A program made the position numbers and the translations under genes. This document shows, piece after piece, positions 1-5,295 of a stretch of 5,776 nucleotides of DNA (within the stretch, counting starts at the first letter, position 1; every line of letters starts with the position of its first letter). Below the pieces are notes generated by a model. It saw nothing but the letters and a program-made list of their open reading frames with translations, was not told the DNA's origin and did no database searches. Location of the stretch: positions 1 through 5,776 of the forward strand of contig JAUPTP010000177.1 in NCBI GenBank assembly GCA_030918015.1. The letters are read 5' to 3'. The DNA comes from Pseudomonadota bacterium. GTDB taxonomy: Bacteria > Pseudomonadota > Gammaproteobacteria > Burkholderiales > Burkholderiaceae_C.

Positions 1-367
1 GCACGCCCAGGCCGTCCGGGGCCAGCCGCCAGGCCAGCCGGCCGGGCAGGGCCATCGCATCTCGGCTGCCGGCGCCGGCGGTCAGCACCAGCACCGCATC
101 GCCCGCCCAGAGGGTGCCGCGCGCATCGGCCAGCAGGACATGGCCGCGCGTGACGGCCCCGACCGCCTGGGCCAGCCAGGCCGCGGGCGCGGCCAGCGGC
201 AGCACCACCAGCGCGCCGGTCAGCGCGCCGGCCAGCGCCCAGCGCCGGCTGGTGCGCGCCTGCGCCACCCAGCCGGTGCGCGGCCGCGAGAGCGCATCGT
301 CGAAGGTGGACTGCGGCCCGGCGCTGGGCAGGTAGGTCGGTCGCCAGGGGCGGGTGTGCAGGCTCAT
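1..367 (-). CDS. gspN: Type II secretion system protein N (GspN), N-terminal part, cut by window edge
   Basis: GspN is an accessory inner-membrane component of the T2SS, present in only some systems; its exact role is poorly defined. The first 122 codons are visible. Residues 1-42 are a polar, Arg/Pro-containing segment, followed by one hydrophobic membrane segment at about 43-63 (rich in Ala/Leu, ending APAAWLA) and the start of the periplasmic part. Family-like motifs are ARGTLWAGDAVL at 82-93 and LPGRLAWRL at 107-115. The chosen ATG (365-367) lies 25 bp after the gspM stop, with purine-rich AAGAGAGAA and GGAA stretches upstream. The segment before the membrane helix is longer than I expect for GspN, so an in-frame GTG at 268 is an alternative start that would leave only a short cytoplasmic tail. 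It is the last gene of the minus-strand operon inside the window. The frame is open to base 1, so the C-terminal half is missing only because the window ends. Confidence 0.85.
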   Translation of the reverse strand, partial: MSLHTRPWRPTYLPSAGPQSTFDDALSRPRTGWVAQARTSRRWALAGALTGALVVLPLAAPAAWLAQAVGAVTRGHVLLADARGTLWAGDAVLVLTAGAGSRDAMALPGRLAWRLAPDGLGV

Positions 368-392
368 CGGGGCATTCCGGCGGTTCTCTCTT

Positions 393-911
393 TCAGCGCG
401 GCGCCGACAGGGTCAGCACGACGCTGCCGCTGTAGCCGCCGCCATTGCGGCCGAGCTGCATCTCGACGACCCGGGCGCGTGCGGCGCTGCGCACCTCGTC
501 GAGCCAGGCGTTCAGCGCGGCGGGCTCGACCGAGGTGAGCTGCACCGTCACCCGCTCGCCGCCGCCTTGCAGCCGTGCGGCCGCGCCCAGCCGCTGCGTG
601 GCCGACTGCAGGGCCGCTTCGGCCTGCGGCGGTGCCACCGGGGGCTGGGCGCGCAGCTCGTCCGCCTCGGTGGCGAGGCGGCGCATCTGCGCGAGCTGCG
701 CATCCACCTCGGCGCGGCGCAGCGGCGCGTTCGAGAGGCTGCGCAGCGCCGGCGCGATCGCCACGCTCCACAGCAGGAACAGCGCCAGCACCAGCCCGCC
801 CAGGCCGATCAGCAGCCGCTCGCGCGGCGCCAGCGCGGCCCAGCGCTGGTGCCATGGGGCCAGCCGGCTCGCCAGCTGCGCCAGGGGACGGGGGGCTCGG
901 CGGGAAGTCAT
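393..911 (-). CDS. gspM: Type II secretion system protein M (GspM), inner-membrane platform
   Basis: GspM is a bitopic inner-membrane protein that binds and stabilises GspL in the assembly platform. The 172-residue product matches the family's usual size. Residues 1-32 are a basic cytoplasmic tail ending in the family-typical W..L.PRER motif (about 24-32). A single membrane helix spans about 33-53. A charged, probably coiled-coil stretch follows at about 60-88, then a Pro-rich linker, and a small periplasmic domain at about 95-170, expected to be ferredoxin-like in this family. The ATG overlaps the gspL stop as ATGA, so translation is probably coupled. A GGAG ribosome-binding site (complement of 919-922) sits 7 nt upstream, inside gspL. 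The position between gspL and gspN is the standard T2SS order, which together with the topology makes the call firm although GspM sequences are poorly conserved. Confidence 0.93.
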   Translation of the reverse strand: MTSRRAPRPLAQLASRLAPWHQRWAALAPRERLLIGLGGLVLALFLLWSVAIAPALRSLSNAPLRRAEVDAQLAQMRRLATEADELRAQPPVAPPQAEAALQSATQRLGAAARLQGGGERVTVQLTSVEPAALNAWLDEVRSAARARVVEMQLGRNGGGYSGSVVLTLSAPR

Positions 912-2140
912 CGCGACGCTCCAGGGTTGCGGGGGCGGCCGATGATCACCTGCTCGGTGCCGGCCTCGACGCGCCAGCCGCCCGGGGCCAGGGTCGCGCG
1001 CATCTGCTCGATCAGCTCAGGGGGCAGGCCCTGAACGCCCAGGCGCAGCTCGCCCGGCTCGAAGGCCAGGGTCTGGGGCGGGCGGCCCTCGGGCCAGACG
1101 CTGGCGGCGACCTGCAGCAGCGTCTCCAGGTCGCCGTCGCCGGCCCGCCCGGCGCTGGCGCGCAGCATCTCGTTCTCGCGCTCCATCTGCACCGGCGCAT
1201 CGAGCACCGCGCGCACCTGCGGGTGGGTGCGGGTCAGCAGCATGACCATGTCCTGGCGCCGGGTGCGGATCTCGCGCTCCTGCAGCCAGGCCCAGGCGTT
1301 CAGGCCGGCCACCTGAGCGACGACCAGACCGATCAGCCCCAGGCGCACCGGCTGCCAGGCCGGCGTCATGAAGCGCCGCCAGGCCTCGCGCAGCTGGGCC
1401 AGGCCGCGGTGGCGCGGCGCCAGCTCGAACTGGCGCAGGTTCCACGGGCTCTGCGCGGCGGCCAGCAGCAGCTCGGCCGGGCTGGCCACCTGCACCGGCT
1501 GGCCCAGCCAGCGCTCGGCCGGAGCGGCGGCGGCCGGCTCGGCGGTCCACAGCGTGTCGCCCGGCAGCGGCTCGGGCAGCAGCATGCGCGCCAGCGAGCC
1601 GCTGATCGGCCAGGTCGACACGCCTTGCGCGTCCACCCAGCTCAGCCGGGGGCGGGGCGGCTCGTCTTCCGGATCGACATGGAAATGACCGCGGGCCTGG
1701 GTGTCGGGCCACAGCGCCGGCACCACCCGGTCGATCGGGTGACCGCAGGCGCTCTCCAGCGTGGCGATCTGGGTGCGCAGCCACTCCCGGTCGATCGCGG
1801 CCAGCCAGCCGGGGGCGCCGGCCTGGGCATCGGGCGCCGCGGCCAGGTGCAGGGATTCGGTCTCGTCGAGCAGCGCGTCCTCGGCCAGGCCGGCCAGCGC
1901 CGCGCGCAGGCGCGCCGGCGGGGCCTTGGGCCAGTCGATGCGGTGGAAGGCCACATCGGTCGGGGCGCACACCGCCACCCGGGTGCCGGCCTGCGGCAGC
2001 AGGGCGGCGGGGCTGCGGCCCTCCGCCTGGACGGTGCGGCCGTCCGTGCTCAGCACCCAGCCCAGTTCCGGGGCCGGGGCCGGTCGGAGCTGCGGATGCA
2101 GGCGCGGGCGGGCGGGCAGTTGGACGACGAGCAGACTCAT
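908..2140 (-). CDS. gspL: Type II secretion system protein L (GspL), inner-membrane link to the ATPase
   Basis: GspL couples the cytoplasmic ATPase GspE to the inner-membrane platform and partners GspM. The product has 410 residues, normal for the family. Residues 1 to about 240 form the cytoplasmic actin-like domain that binds GspE. It opens with the typical MSLLVVQLPAR start and contains an EDALLDETESLHLA stretch (87-100) and the family-like NLRQFEL at 234-240. A single membrane helix lies at about 266-285. The periplasmic part has a helical segment and a small C-terminal ferredoxin-like domain at about 335-405. I chose the ATG at 2140 because the N-terminus then matches the family. An in-frame ATG at 2215 would add 25 Arg/Pro-rich residues (MKRIPRP...) and sits only 20 bp after the gspK stop, so it cannot be excluded. 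No good Shine-Dalgarno sequence precedes 2140. The stop overlaps the gspM start by 4 bp. Confidence 0.95.
   Translation of the reverse strand: MSLLVVQLPARPRLHPQLRPAPAPELGWVLSTDGRTVQAEGRSPAALLPQAGTRVAVCAPTDVAFHRIDWPKAPPARLRAALAGLAEDALLDETESLHLAAAPDAQAGAPGWLAAIDREWLRTQIATLESACGHPIDRVVPALWPDTQARGHFHVDPEDEPPRPRLSWVDAQGVSTWPISGSLARMLLPEPLPGDTLWTAEPAAAAPAERWLGQPVQVASPAELLLAAAQSPWNLRQFELAPRHRGLAQLREAWRRFMTPAWQPVRLGLIGLVVAQVAGLNAWAWLQEREIRTRRQDMVMLLTRTHPQVRAVLDAPVQMERENEMLRASAGRAGDGDLETLLQVAASVWPEGRPPQTLAFEPGELRLGVQGLPPELIEQMRATLAPGGWRVEAGTEQVIIGRPRNPGASR
919..922 (-). promoter_or_regulatory. Ribosome-binding site of gspM inside gspL
   Basis: The minus strand reads GGAG, 7 nt before the gspM ATG at 911. 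It lies inside the gspL coding end and supports the ATGA-overlap start. Confidence 0.55.
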
Positions 2141-2235
2141 GCGGATTCGGGCGGTTCGACCGATTGTAGGGGGGCGGGCGGGGCGGACTCTGACCGGGCG
2201 TGGTATCCGTTTCATGAACGGCCCGCCCCAGGGGC
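2141..2235 (-). promoter_or_regulatory. gspK-gspL gap with a possible internal promoter
   Basis: This 95-bp gap is the largest in an otherwise overlapping operon. On the minus strand a TACAAT hexamer (complement of 2163-2168, 5 of 6 matches to the -10 consensus) lies 22 bp before the gspL ATG at 2140. No convincing -35 was found, and the spacer region is a run of G on the plus strand (2169-2186). An in-frame ATG at 2215 could instead make most of this gap part of gspL. Both readings are open. Confidence 0.35.
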
Positions 2236-2243
2236 TCAGGGCC
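2220..2243 (-). repeat. GC-rich imperfect hairpin over the gspK stop codon
   Basis: An inner palindrome GCCCCAGGGGC (2225-2235) is flanked by GGCCC (2220-2224) and GGGCC (2239-2243), separated on one side by the three stop-codon bases. The transcript could fold into a bulged stem. No U tract follows on the minus strand, so it does not look like an intrinsic terminator. It may be incidental in sequence this GC-rich. Confidence 0.3.
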
Positions 2244-3240
2244 GGCCCAGCGCCTGCAGCTCGGCCGGATCGGTCAGCCGGCGGCTCGACAGCAGCCGCA
2301 CGTCCCGGCCCTGCCGCTCGATCAGCGAGCGCTGCGCGATCACCAGCGTATCGAGCCGCAGCGAGCCCGTCACGAGAAAATACGCACTGTTCACGCTCAC
2401 CCGGCGCGCATCGGTCAGGGCGCGCTCGCCCAGCACCCGCTTGGCGTCGTCGGGCGCACGCAGCGGCTCGCGCAGGCGCGACTGCACCAGGCGCTGGGCG
2501 CTGGCCAGGTCGGTGCCGGGCAGCACCGCGGCGATCACCTCCTTGGGCGCGGTGTTCAGGTTCACCGGCGTCTCGCGCGGCAGCAGCACGACATAGGGCT
2601 GGAGCTGGCGCACCACGGCCTCGGACAGGCCAAGCCAGGCCAGATCCTCGACCGAGGCGGGCATCACCGGCAGGGGGATCGCCGCGCCGCCGATCGACGG
2701 GGAGGCTTCCGCCTCGGTGGCGCCGCCCGGCGTGGCCCGGCGCAGGGCCTGCGCCAGCCGCTGCGCGACATCCGAGCCCAGGCCGATGTGCTCGCACAGC
2801 CGCTCGAGGGTCTGCAGCTCCGGCGGGCTGATCTTGCCCTGCTGGACCAGGTTGCGCAGGTTGTAGCGCGACTGCGCATCCTCGATGCGGCCGGACAGGA
2901 AGGCGTCGGGCATGCCCTCGCTCATCTGCCGGTCGGCCGCCAGGAAGGTCGACAGGCGCGCCTCGGCCAGCGGCGCGGCCCACGGCTCGTTGAGGTGGTC
3001 GGTGCCGCCGCTGCGGGCATCCTCGCGCAGGATCATGCGCGACCAGTCCATCGCGCCCTGCAGCAGCCACTGCGCCTGGGTCTGGGTGCGCTCGGCCGCC
3101 TCGACCTGCAGCGCGCGCCACTGCTGCCACAGCATGCCCGAGGCCAGCGTCGCCACCACGGTCACCAGGATCATCGCGGTGAGCAGGGCCGCGCCGCGGG
3201 TGCCTTGGCGTCGGGGAGGGCGGATCATCGCGGTGCTCAT
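2236..3240 (-). CDS. gspK: Type II secretion system minor pseudopilin GspK
   Basis: GspK is the largest minor pseudopilin. It sits at the tip of the periplasmic pseudopilus in complex with GspI and GspJ and limits its length. The 334-residue product has a 16-residue basic leader ending in Gly, then AALLTAMILV, giving a prepilin-peptidase site after G16. Position +5 is Thr rather than Glu, which is the known GspK pattern: a tip subunit does not need Glu5. The hydrophobic helix runs to about residue 35. Family motifs are WSRMILRED (66-74), HLNEPWAAPL (82-91), the IEDAQSRYNLRNLV block (119-132) and VNLNTAP (226-232). A Gly/Ala/Pro-rich loop lies at about 171-197. The start ATG overlaps the gspJ stop as ATGA. 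A second in-frame ATG at codon 5 is possible but leaves the leader equally plausible. No strong ribosome-binding site is visible, in line with translational coupling. Confidence 0.96.
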   Translation of the reverse strand: MSTAMIRPPRRQGTRGAALLTAMILVTVVATLASGMLWQQWRALQVEAAERTQTQAQWLLQGAMDWSRMILREDARSGGTDHLNEPWAAPLAEARLSTFLAADRQMSEGMPDAFLSGRIEDAQSRYNLRNLVQQGKISPPELQTLERLCEHIGLGSDVAQRLAQALRRATPGGATEAEASPSIGGAAIPLPVMPASVEDLAWLGLSEAVVRQLQPYVVLLPRETPVNLNTAPKEVIAAVLPGTDLASAQRLVQSRLREPLRAPDDAKRVLGERALTDARRVSVNSAYFLVTGSLRLDTLVIAQRSLIERQGRDVRLLSSRRLTDPAELQALGRP

Positions 3241-3977
3241 GGATGGATCAGGCGCTGGTCGCGCTGCAGCGTGCCGGTGGCGGTGCCGCCTTCGCCGAAG
3301 CGCAGCATCAGGCGCAGGCCGTCGGGCAGCACCTCCTGGTTGACGATCACCGTCGGGGCGGCGGCCACCGCGCCGGGGGCGCCCGGCGGTCCGCCCTGGG
3401 GCGGCCGGGCTGCGGCATCGGCCGGCGGGCTGCCGTTCTCGGTCGGCGGGGCTGGCGTGGCGGCCGGCGCCACGTCGCCGCTGGACTGCGCGTTGCTCCA
3501 GCTGCTGCTGCTGGTGTGGTAGGTGTAGAGCTGCCACTGCGCGACGCCTTCGAGCATCGCCAGCGTGCCGGCCTCGTTGCCGAGCAGCTGGTAGCTGCGC
3601 ATCCAGTGCTCCTGCAGCGCGTCGGTCGAGGTGACGGCCGGCGCGCTCCAGCGCCACAGCGTGCCGCCGCGCAGCGTCCAGGCCACCACCTGCAGGCCCT
3701 CGGGGCGGCGGCGGGTCAGGCGCAGCGTGGCGCCGTCGAAGTTCAGGCCGGGCACCACCTGCGAGTCCTGCACCTCGCGCAGATCGGTGTCCCATTGCGC
3801 CAGCACCGACTGCAGCCGCAGCAGCCGCTCCATGTGGGCCTGGGTGATCTCGCGGCTGCGCACCACCGCGTCGACACCCTGCCAGGCCATCGCGGCCATC
3901 ACGGCCATGATCGACAGCGCCACCAGCAGCTCGATCAGCGTGAAGCCCCGCGGGCCTCGGCGAGAGGGCTGTGTCAT
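3237..3977 (-). CDS. gspJ: Type II secretion system minor pseudopilin GspJ
   Basis: GspJ is a minor pseudopilin of the GspI-J-K tip complex. The 246-residue precursor starts with an 11-residue basic leader (MTQPSRRGPRG) followed by FTLIELLVALSI, a textbook class III (prepilin) signal with Gly at -1 and Glu at +5. The hydrophobic helix ends near residue 32. The body has the GspJ-like W..DLREV segment at about 62-69, a TLRLTRRRPEGLQVVAW strand pair (84-100) and a C-terminal PDGLRLMLRF strand (218-227). Between two conserved parts lies a Pro/Ala/Gly-rich insert at about 168-208, which makes the protein longer than many GspJ proteins. The start codon shares one base with the gspI stop (TGATG), and a GAGG ribosome-binding site (complement of 3983-3986) lies 5 nt upstream, supporting this start. 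Confidence 0.96.
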   Translation of the reverse strand: MTQPSRRGPRGFTLIELLVALSIMAVMAAMAWQGVDAVVRSREITQAHMERLLRLQSVLAQWDTDLREVQDSQVVPGLNFDGATLRLTRRRPEGLQVVAWTLRGGTLWRWSAPAVTSTDALQEHWMRSYQLLGNEAGTLAMLEGVAQWQLYTYHTSSSSWSNAQSSGDVAPAATPAPPTENGSPPADAAARPPQGGPPGAPGAVAAAPTVIVNQEVLPDGLRLMLRFGEGGTATGTLQRDQRLIHP

Positions 3978-4339
3978 CAGAGCCTCGACATGACGGTGCT
4001 GTAGACCAGCAGGCTCTGGCCGTCGGCGTCGAGCATGCGCACGTCGATGCGGCGGAACAGCGGGTTGGGGGTCGGGCGCACCGAGACGCGGCCCGAGTAG
4101 CTGCGCCCGAGCTGCTCGCAGCCGAATTCGGTGTCGCCGATGGCCGGGAGCTGGCGCGACAGGCGCAGGCCGGTGAGGTGGTTGTCGGCGCACCACTGCG
4201 CCGCCAGCGTGCCTTCCAGCCGCTCGGCGTTGCCGCTGAGCGCGCCGGCGGCCTTGATGCCGGCGGCCAGCGTCAGCGCGACGATGGTCAGCGCCACCAG
4301 CACCTCGATCAGGGTGAGGCCGCGTTCAGCGTTGCGCAT
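3977..4339 (-). CDS. gspI: Type II secretion system minor pseudopilin GspI
   Basis: GspI is a minor pseudopilin that nucleates the GspI-J-K tip complex on the pseudopilus. The 120-residue precursor has the usual GspI length. A very short leader (MRNAERG) precedes LTLIEVLVALTIVAL. Gly -1 and Glu +5 are present, while +1 is Leu instead of the more usual Phe, which prepilin peptidases tolerate. The AAQWCADNHLTGLRL segment at 46-60 matches the conserved W.AxN.L block of the family. Two cysteines, C50 and C74, are the only ones in the protein and could pair in the periplasm. The ATG lies inside the end of gspH (14-bp overlap) and is preceded by a strong GGAGAG ribosome-binding site (complement of 4345-4350) 5 nt upstream, which fixes the start. 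Confidence 0.95.
   Translation of the reverse strand: MRNAERGLTLIEVLVALTIVALTLAAGIKAAGALSGNAERLEGTLAAQWCADNHLTGLRLSRQLPAIGDTEFGCEQLGRSYSGRVSVRPTPNPLFRRIDVRMLDADGQSLLVYSTVMSRL
3983..3986 (-). promoter_or_regulatory. Ribosome-binding site of gspJ inside gspI
   Basis: The minus strand reads GAGG, 5 nt before the gspJ ATG at 3977, within the end of gspI. It supports the TGATG junction as the true start. Confidence 0.55.
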
Positions 4340-4808
4340 CCGCGCTCTCCGGCACGACCGCGAAGGGCGCCAGGCCGTCGGTGCCCAGCACCACGCTGCG
4401 GTCGTCCAGGCGCAGCACCAGGCGCTGCGCCGGAATCACCGGCTCAGGCCCGAGCACCAGCAGGCGCTGGCCTGGCGGCAGCTGGATCTGGAGCTGGTCG
4501 GAGAGATCGCGCTCGGCCCAGTGCTCGGGCAGACCATGGTCCGGCCCCAGGCCTTCGAGATGGAAGTCGGCATCGGCCGCGCCGTCGCGCCGGGCCGGAC
4601 CCGGCGCCCAGCCCGCCAGCAGGCCGCCGGCGCGAGCCTGCACGCGCGCGGCCTCCAGGATGGCCGCCAGCCGCGAGGCCTCGCGCTCGAGCCGGGTCGA
4701 GGCCGGGTCGGGCAGGGCCATCGTGACGACGGCGCTGGCCAGCGCGACGATGGTCACGACGATCAGCAGCTCCAGCAGCGTGAAGCCGCGCTGCCCGGTC
4801 CGGCTCAC
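4326..4808 (-). CDS. gspH: Type II secretion system minor pseudopilin GspH, GTG start
   Basis: GspH is a minor pseudopilin thought to link the GspI-J-K tip to the GspG shaft. The 160-residue precursor has an 8-residue leader (MSRTGQRG) followed by FTLLELLIVVTIVALASA, with Gly at -1 and Glu at +5. The rest is a globular periplasmic domain of low similarity between species, as usual for GspH; LQIQLPPGQRLLVLG (106-120) and the final LGTDGLAPFAV strand (141-151) fit its beta-rich fold. The start codon is GTG (4806-4808), overlapping the gspG stop as GTGA. The upstream bases show no Shine-Dalgarno match, so expression most likely depends on translation of gspG. Placement directly after gspG and before gspI is the standard T2SS order. 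Confidence 0.93.
   Translation of the reverse strand: MSRTGQRGFTLLELLIVVTIVALASAVVTMALPDPASTRLEREASRLAAILEAARVQARAGGLLAGWAPGPARRDGAADADFHLEGLGPDHGLPEHWAERDLSDQLQIQLPPGQRLLVLGPEPVIPAQRLVLRLDDRSVVLGTDGLAPFAVVPESADAQR
4345..4350 (-). promoter_or_regulatory. Ribosome-binding site of gspI inside gspH
   Basis: The minus strand reads GGAGAG, 5 nt before the gspI ATG at 4339, within the last codons of gspH. It is the strongest Shine-Dalgarno match in the operon and fixes the short 7-residue leader of GspI. Confidence 0.65.
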
Positions 4809-5239
4809 TGCCAGGAGCCGATGTCCGCGTCCTTGCCCTCGCCGCCGGCCTGGCCGTCGGCGCCGTAGCTGAAGACATCGATCGGCCCCTTCACGCCCGG
4901 ATTGGCGTACTGGTAGGCGCGGCCCCAGGGGTCGTTGGGCAGCTTGTCGAGGTAGGGCTTCCAGTTGGACGGGGCCGGGCCCGCCGCCGGCTTGGCGACC
5001 AGGGCCTGAAGACCCTGTTCGCCGCTCGGGTAGCGCTGGTTGTCGAGCCGGTAGAGCTTGAGCGCCTGCATCAGGTTGTTGACGTCGGTGCGGGCGGCCG
5101 TGGCCCGCGCATCATCGGCGCGGTCCAGCACGTTGGGCACGACCAGCGCCGCCAGCACGCCGATGATGACCAGCACCACCATCAGCTCGATCAGAGTGAA
5201 GCCGCGTGCGGCGGCGTGGGCGAGACGCGAACTTTTCAT
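4805..5239 (-). CDS. gspG: Type II secretion system major pseudopilin GspG
   Basis: GspG is the main subunit of the periplasmic pseudopilus that pushes substrates through the secretin. The 144-residue precursor has a 13-residue basic leader ending in ARG, then FTLIELMVVLVIIGVLAALVVP, with cleavage expected after G13 and Glu at +5. The family blocks NLMQALKLYRLDN (55-67), YPSGEQGLQAL (70-80), the YLDKLPNDPWGRAYQY segment (96-111) and NPG (113-115) are all present. The C-terminal loop (about 126-143) carries D128, E134, D137 and D139, in the region where GspG proteins bind structural calcium. The start at 5239 is preferred over an in-frame ATG at 5284, because a CAGGA ribosome-binding site lies 8 nt upstream and the leader length becomes normal. 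It is the first gene of the minus-strand operon; the stop overlaps gspH by 4 bp. Confidence 0.97.
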   Translation of the reverse strand: MKSSRLAHAAARGFTLIELMVVLVIIGVLAALVVPNVLDRADDARATAARTDVNNLMQALKLYRLDNQRYPSGEQGLQALVAKPAAGPAPSNWKPYLDKLPNDPWGRAYQYANPGVKGPIDVFSYGADGQAGGEGKDADIGSWQ

Positions 5240-5247
5240 TCGGGCAA

Positions 5248-5252
5248 TCCTG
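5248..5252 (-). promoter_or_regulatory. Ribosome-binding site of gspG
   Basis: The minus strand reads CAGGA here, 8 nt before the ATG at 5239. It decides between this start and the in-frame ATG at 5284, which would add 15 residues to the prepilin leader and has no comparable site. Confidence 0.7.
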
Positions 5253-5263
5253 TCGGGCCGTGA

Positions 5264-5278
5264 GACGGCAAGGCCGTC
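5264..5278. repeat. Perfect inverted repeat between gspG and gspC
   Basis: GACGGC and GCCGTC arms (5264-5269, 5273-5278) flank a 3-base AAG spacer. The repeat lies between the putative -35 and -10 of gspC and in the putative 5' leader of gspG. It could be an operator for a dimeric regulator or an RNA hairpin in the gspG leader; no T run follows, so it is not a terminator. Confidence 0.5.
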
Positions 5279-5279
5279 G

Positions 5280-5285
5280 ATCATA
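5280..5285 (-). promoter_or_regulatory. Candidate -10 element for the gspG-N operon
   Basis: The minus strand reads TATGAT, 5 of 6 matches to the sigma-70 -10 consensus. It overlaps the -10-like hexamer for gspC on the other strand by four bases. No good -35 hexamer is seen 16-19 bp upstream, which would lie inside gspC. The implied leader of gspG would be about 33 nt and would contain the inverted repeat at 5264-5278. Confidence 0.35.
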
Positions 5286-5295
5286 ATCCGTCGTC

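Larger units (their letters stand above)
5260..5287 (+). promoter_or_regulatory. Candidate sigma-70-type promoter for gspC
   Basis: A CATAAT hexamer (5282-5287, 5 of 6 matches to TATAAT) is preceded with a 16-bp spacer by GTGAGA (5260-5265, 4 of 6 matches to TTGACA). A start site about 7 nt downstream would fall at about 5294, essentially at the gspC ATG. The hexamers are among the few AT-containing stretches in this GC-rich intergenic space, but no expression data back the call. Confidence 0.45.

Noticed and set aside
2220..2243. Intrinsic terminator after gspK.
   Set aside because: The stem lacks a following U tract and gspL continues the conserved gene order, so termination here is not supported.
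575..2596. Very long open frame on the plus strand (673 codons) opposite gspK, gspL and gspM.
   Set aside because: It is antisense to genes with clear T2SS motifs, shows an Arg/Ala/Gly/Gln-rich composition without domains, and long spurious frames are expected at this GC content.
2141..3130. Minus-strand open frame continuing upstream of gspL through gspK in a different frame, suggesting a 740-residue fusion.
   Set aside because: The upstream part is a shadow of the gspK frame: GspK motifs occur only in the other frame. Only the part from 2215 or 2140 onward is credible.
3971..4868. Plus-strand open frames of about 250 codons opposite gspG, gspH and gspI.
   Set aside because: All lie antisense to pseudopilin genes with intact prepilin signals, and show low-complexity Arg/Ala-rich sequence with no start-site support.
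3910..5215. Recurrent near-identical DNA around the starts of gspG, gspH, gspI and gspJ (GTGAAGCCGCG-like on the plus strand), looking like dispersed repeats.
   Set aside because: They encode the shared prepilin cleavage motif RGFTLIE in each gene, so protein constraint explains the similarity.
5240..5284. Extended GspG start at the ATG at 5284 (15 extra residues).
   Set aside because: It would give an unusually long prepilin leader, places the start at the putative -10 hexamer, and lacks the CAGGA site found before 5239.
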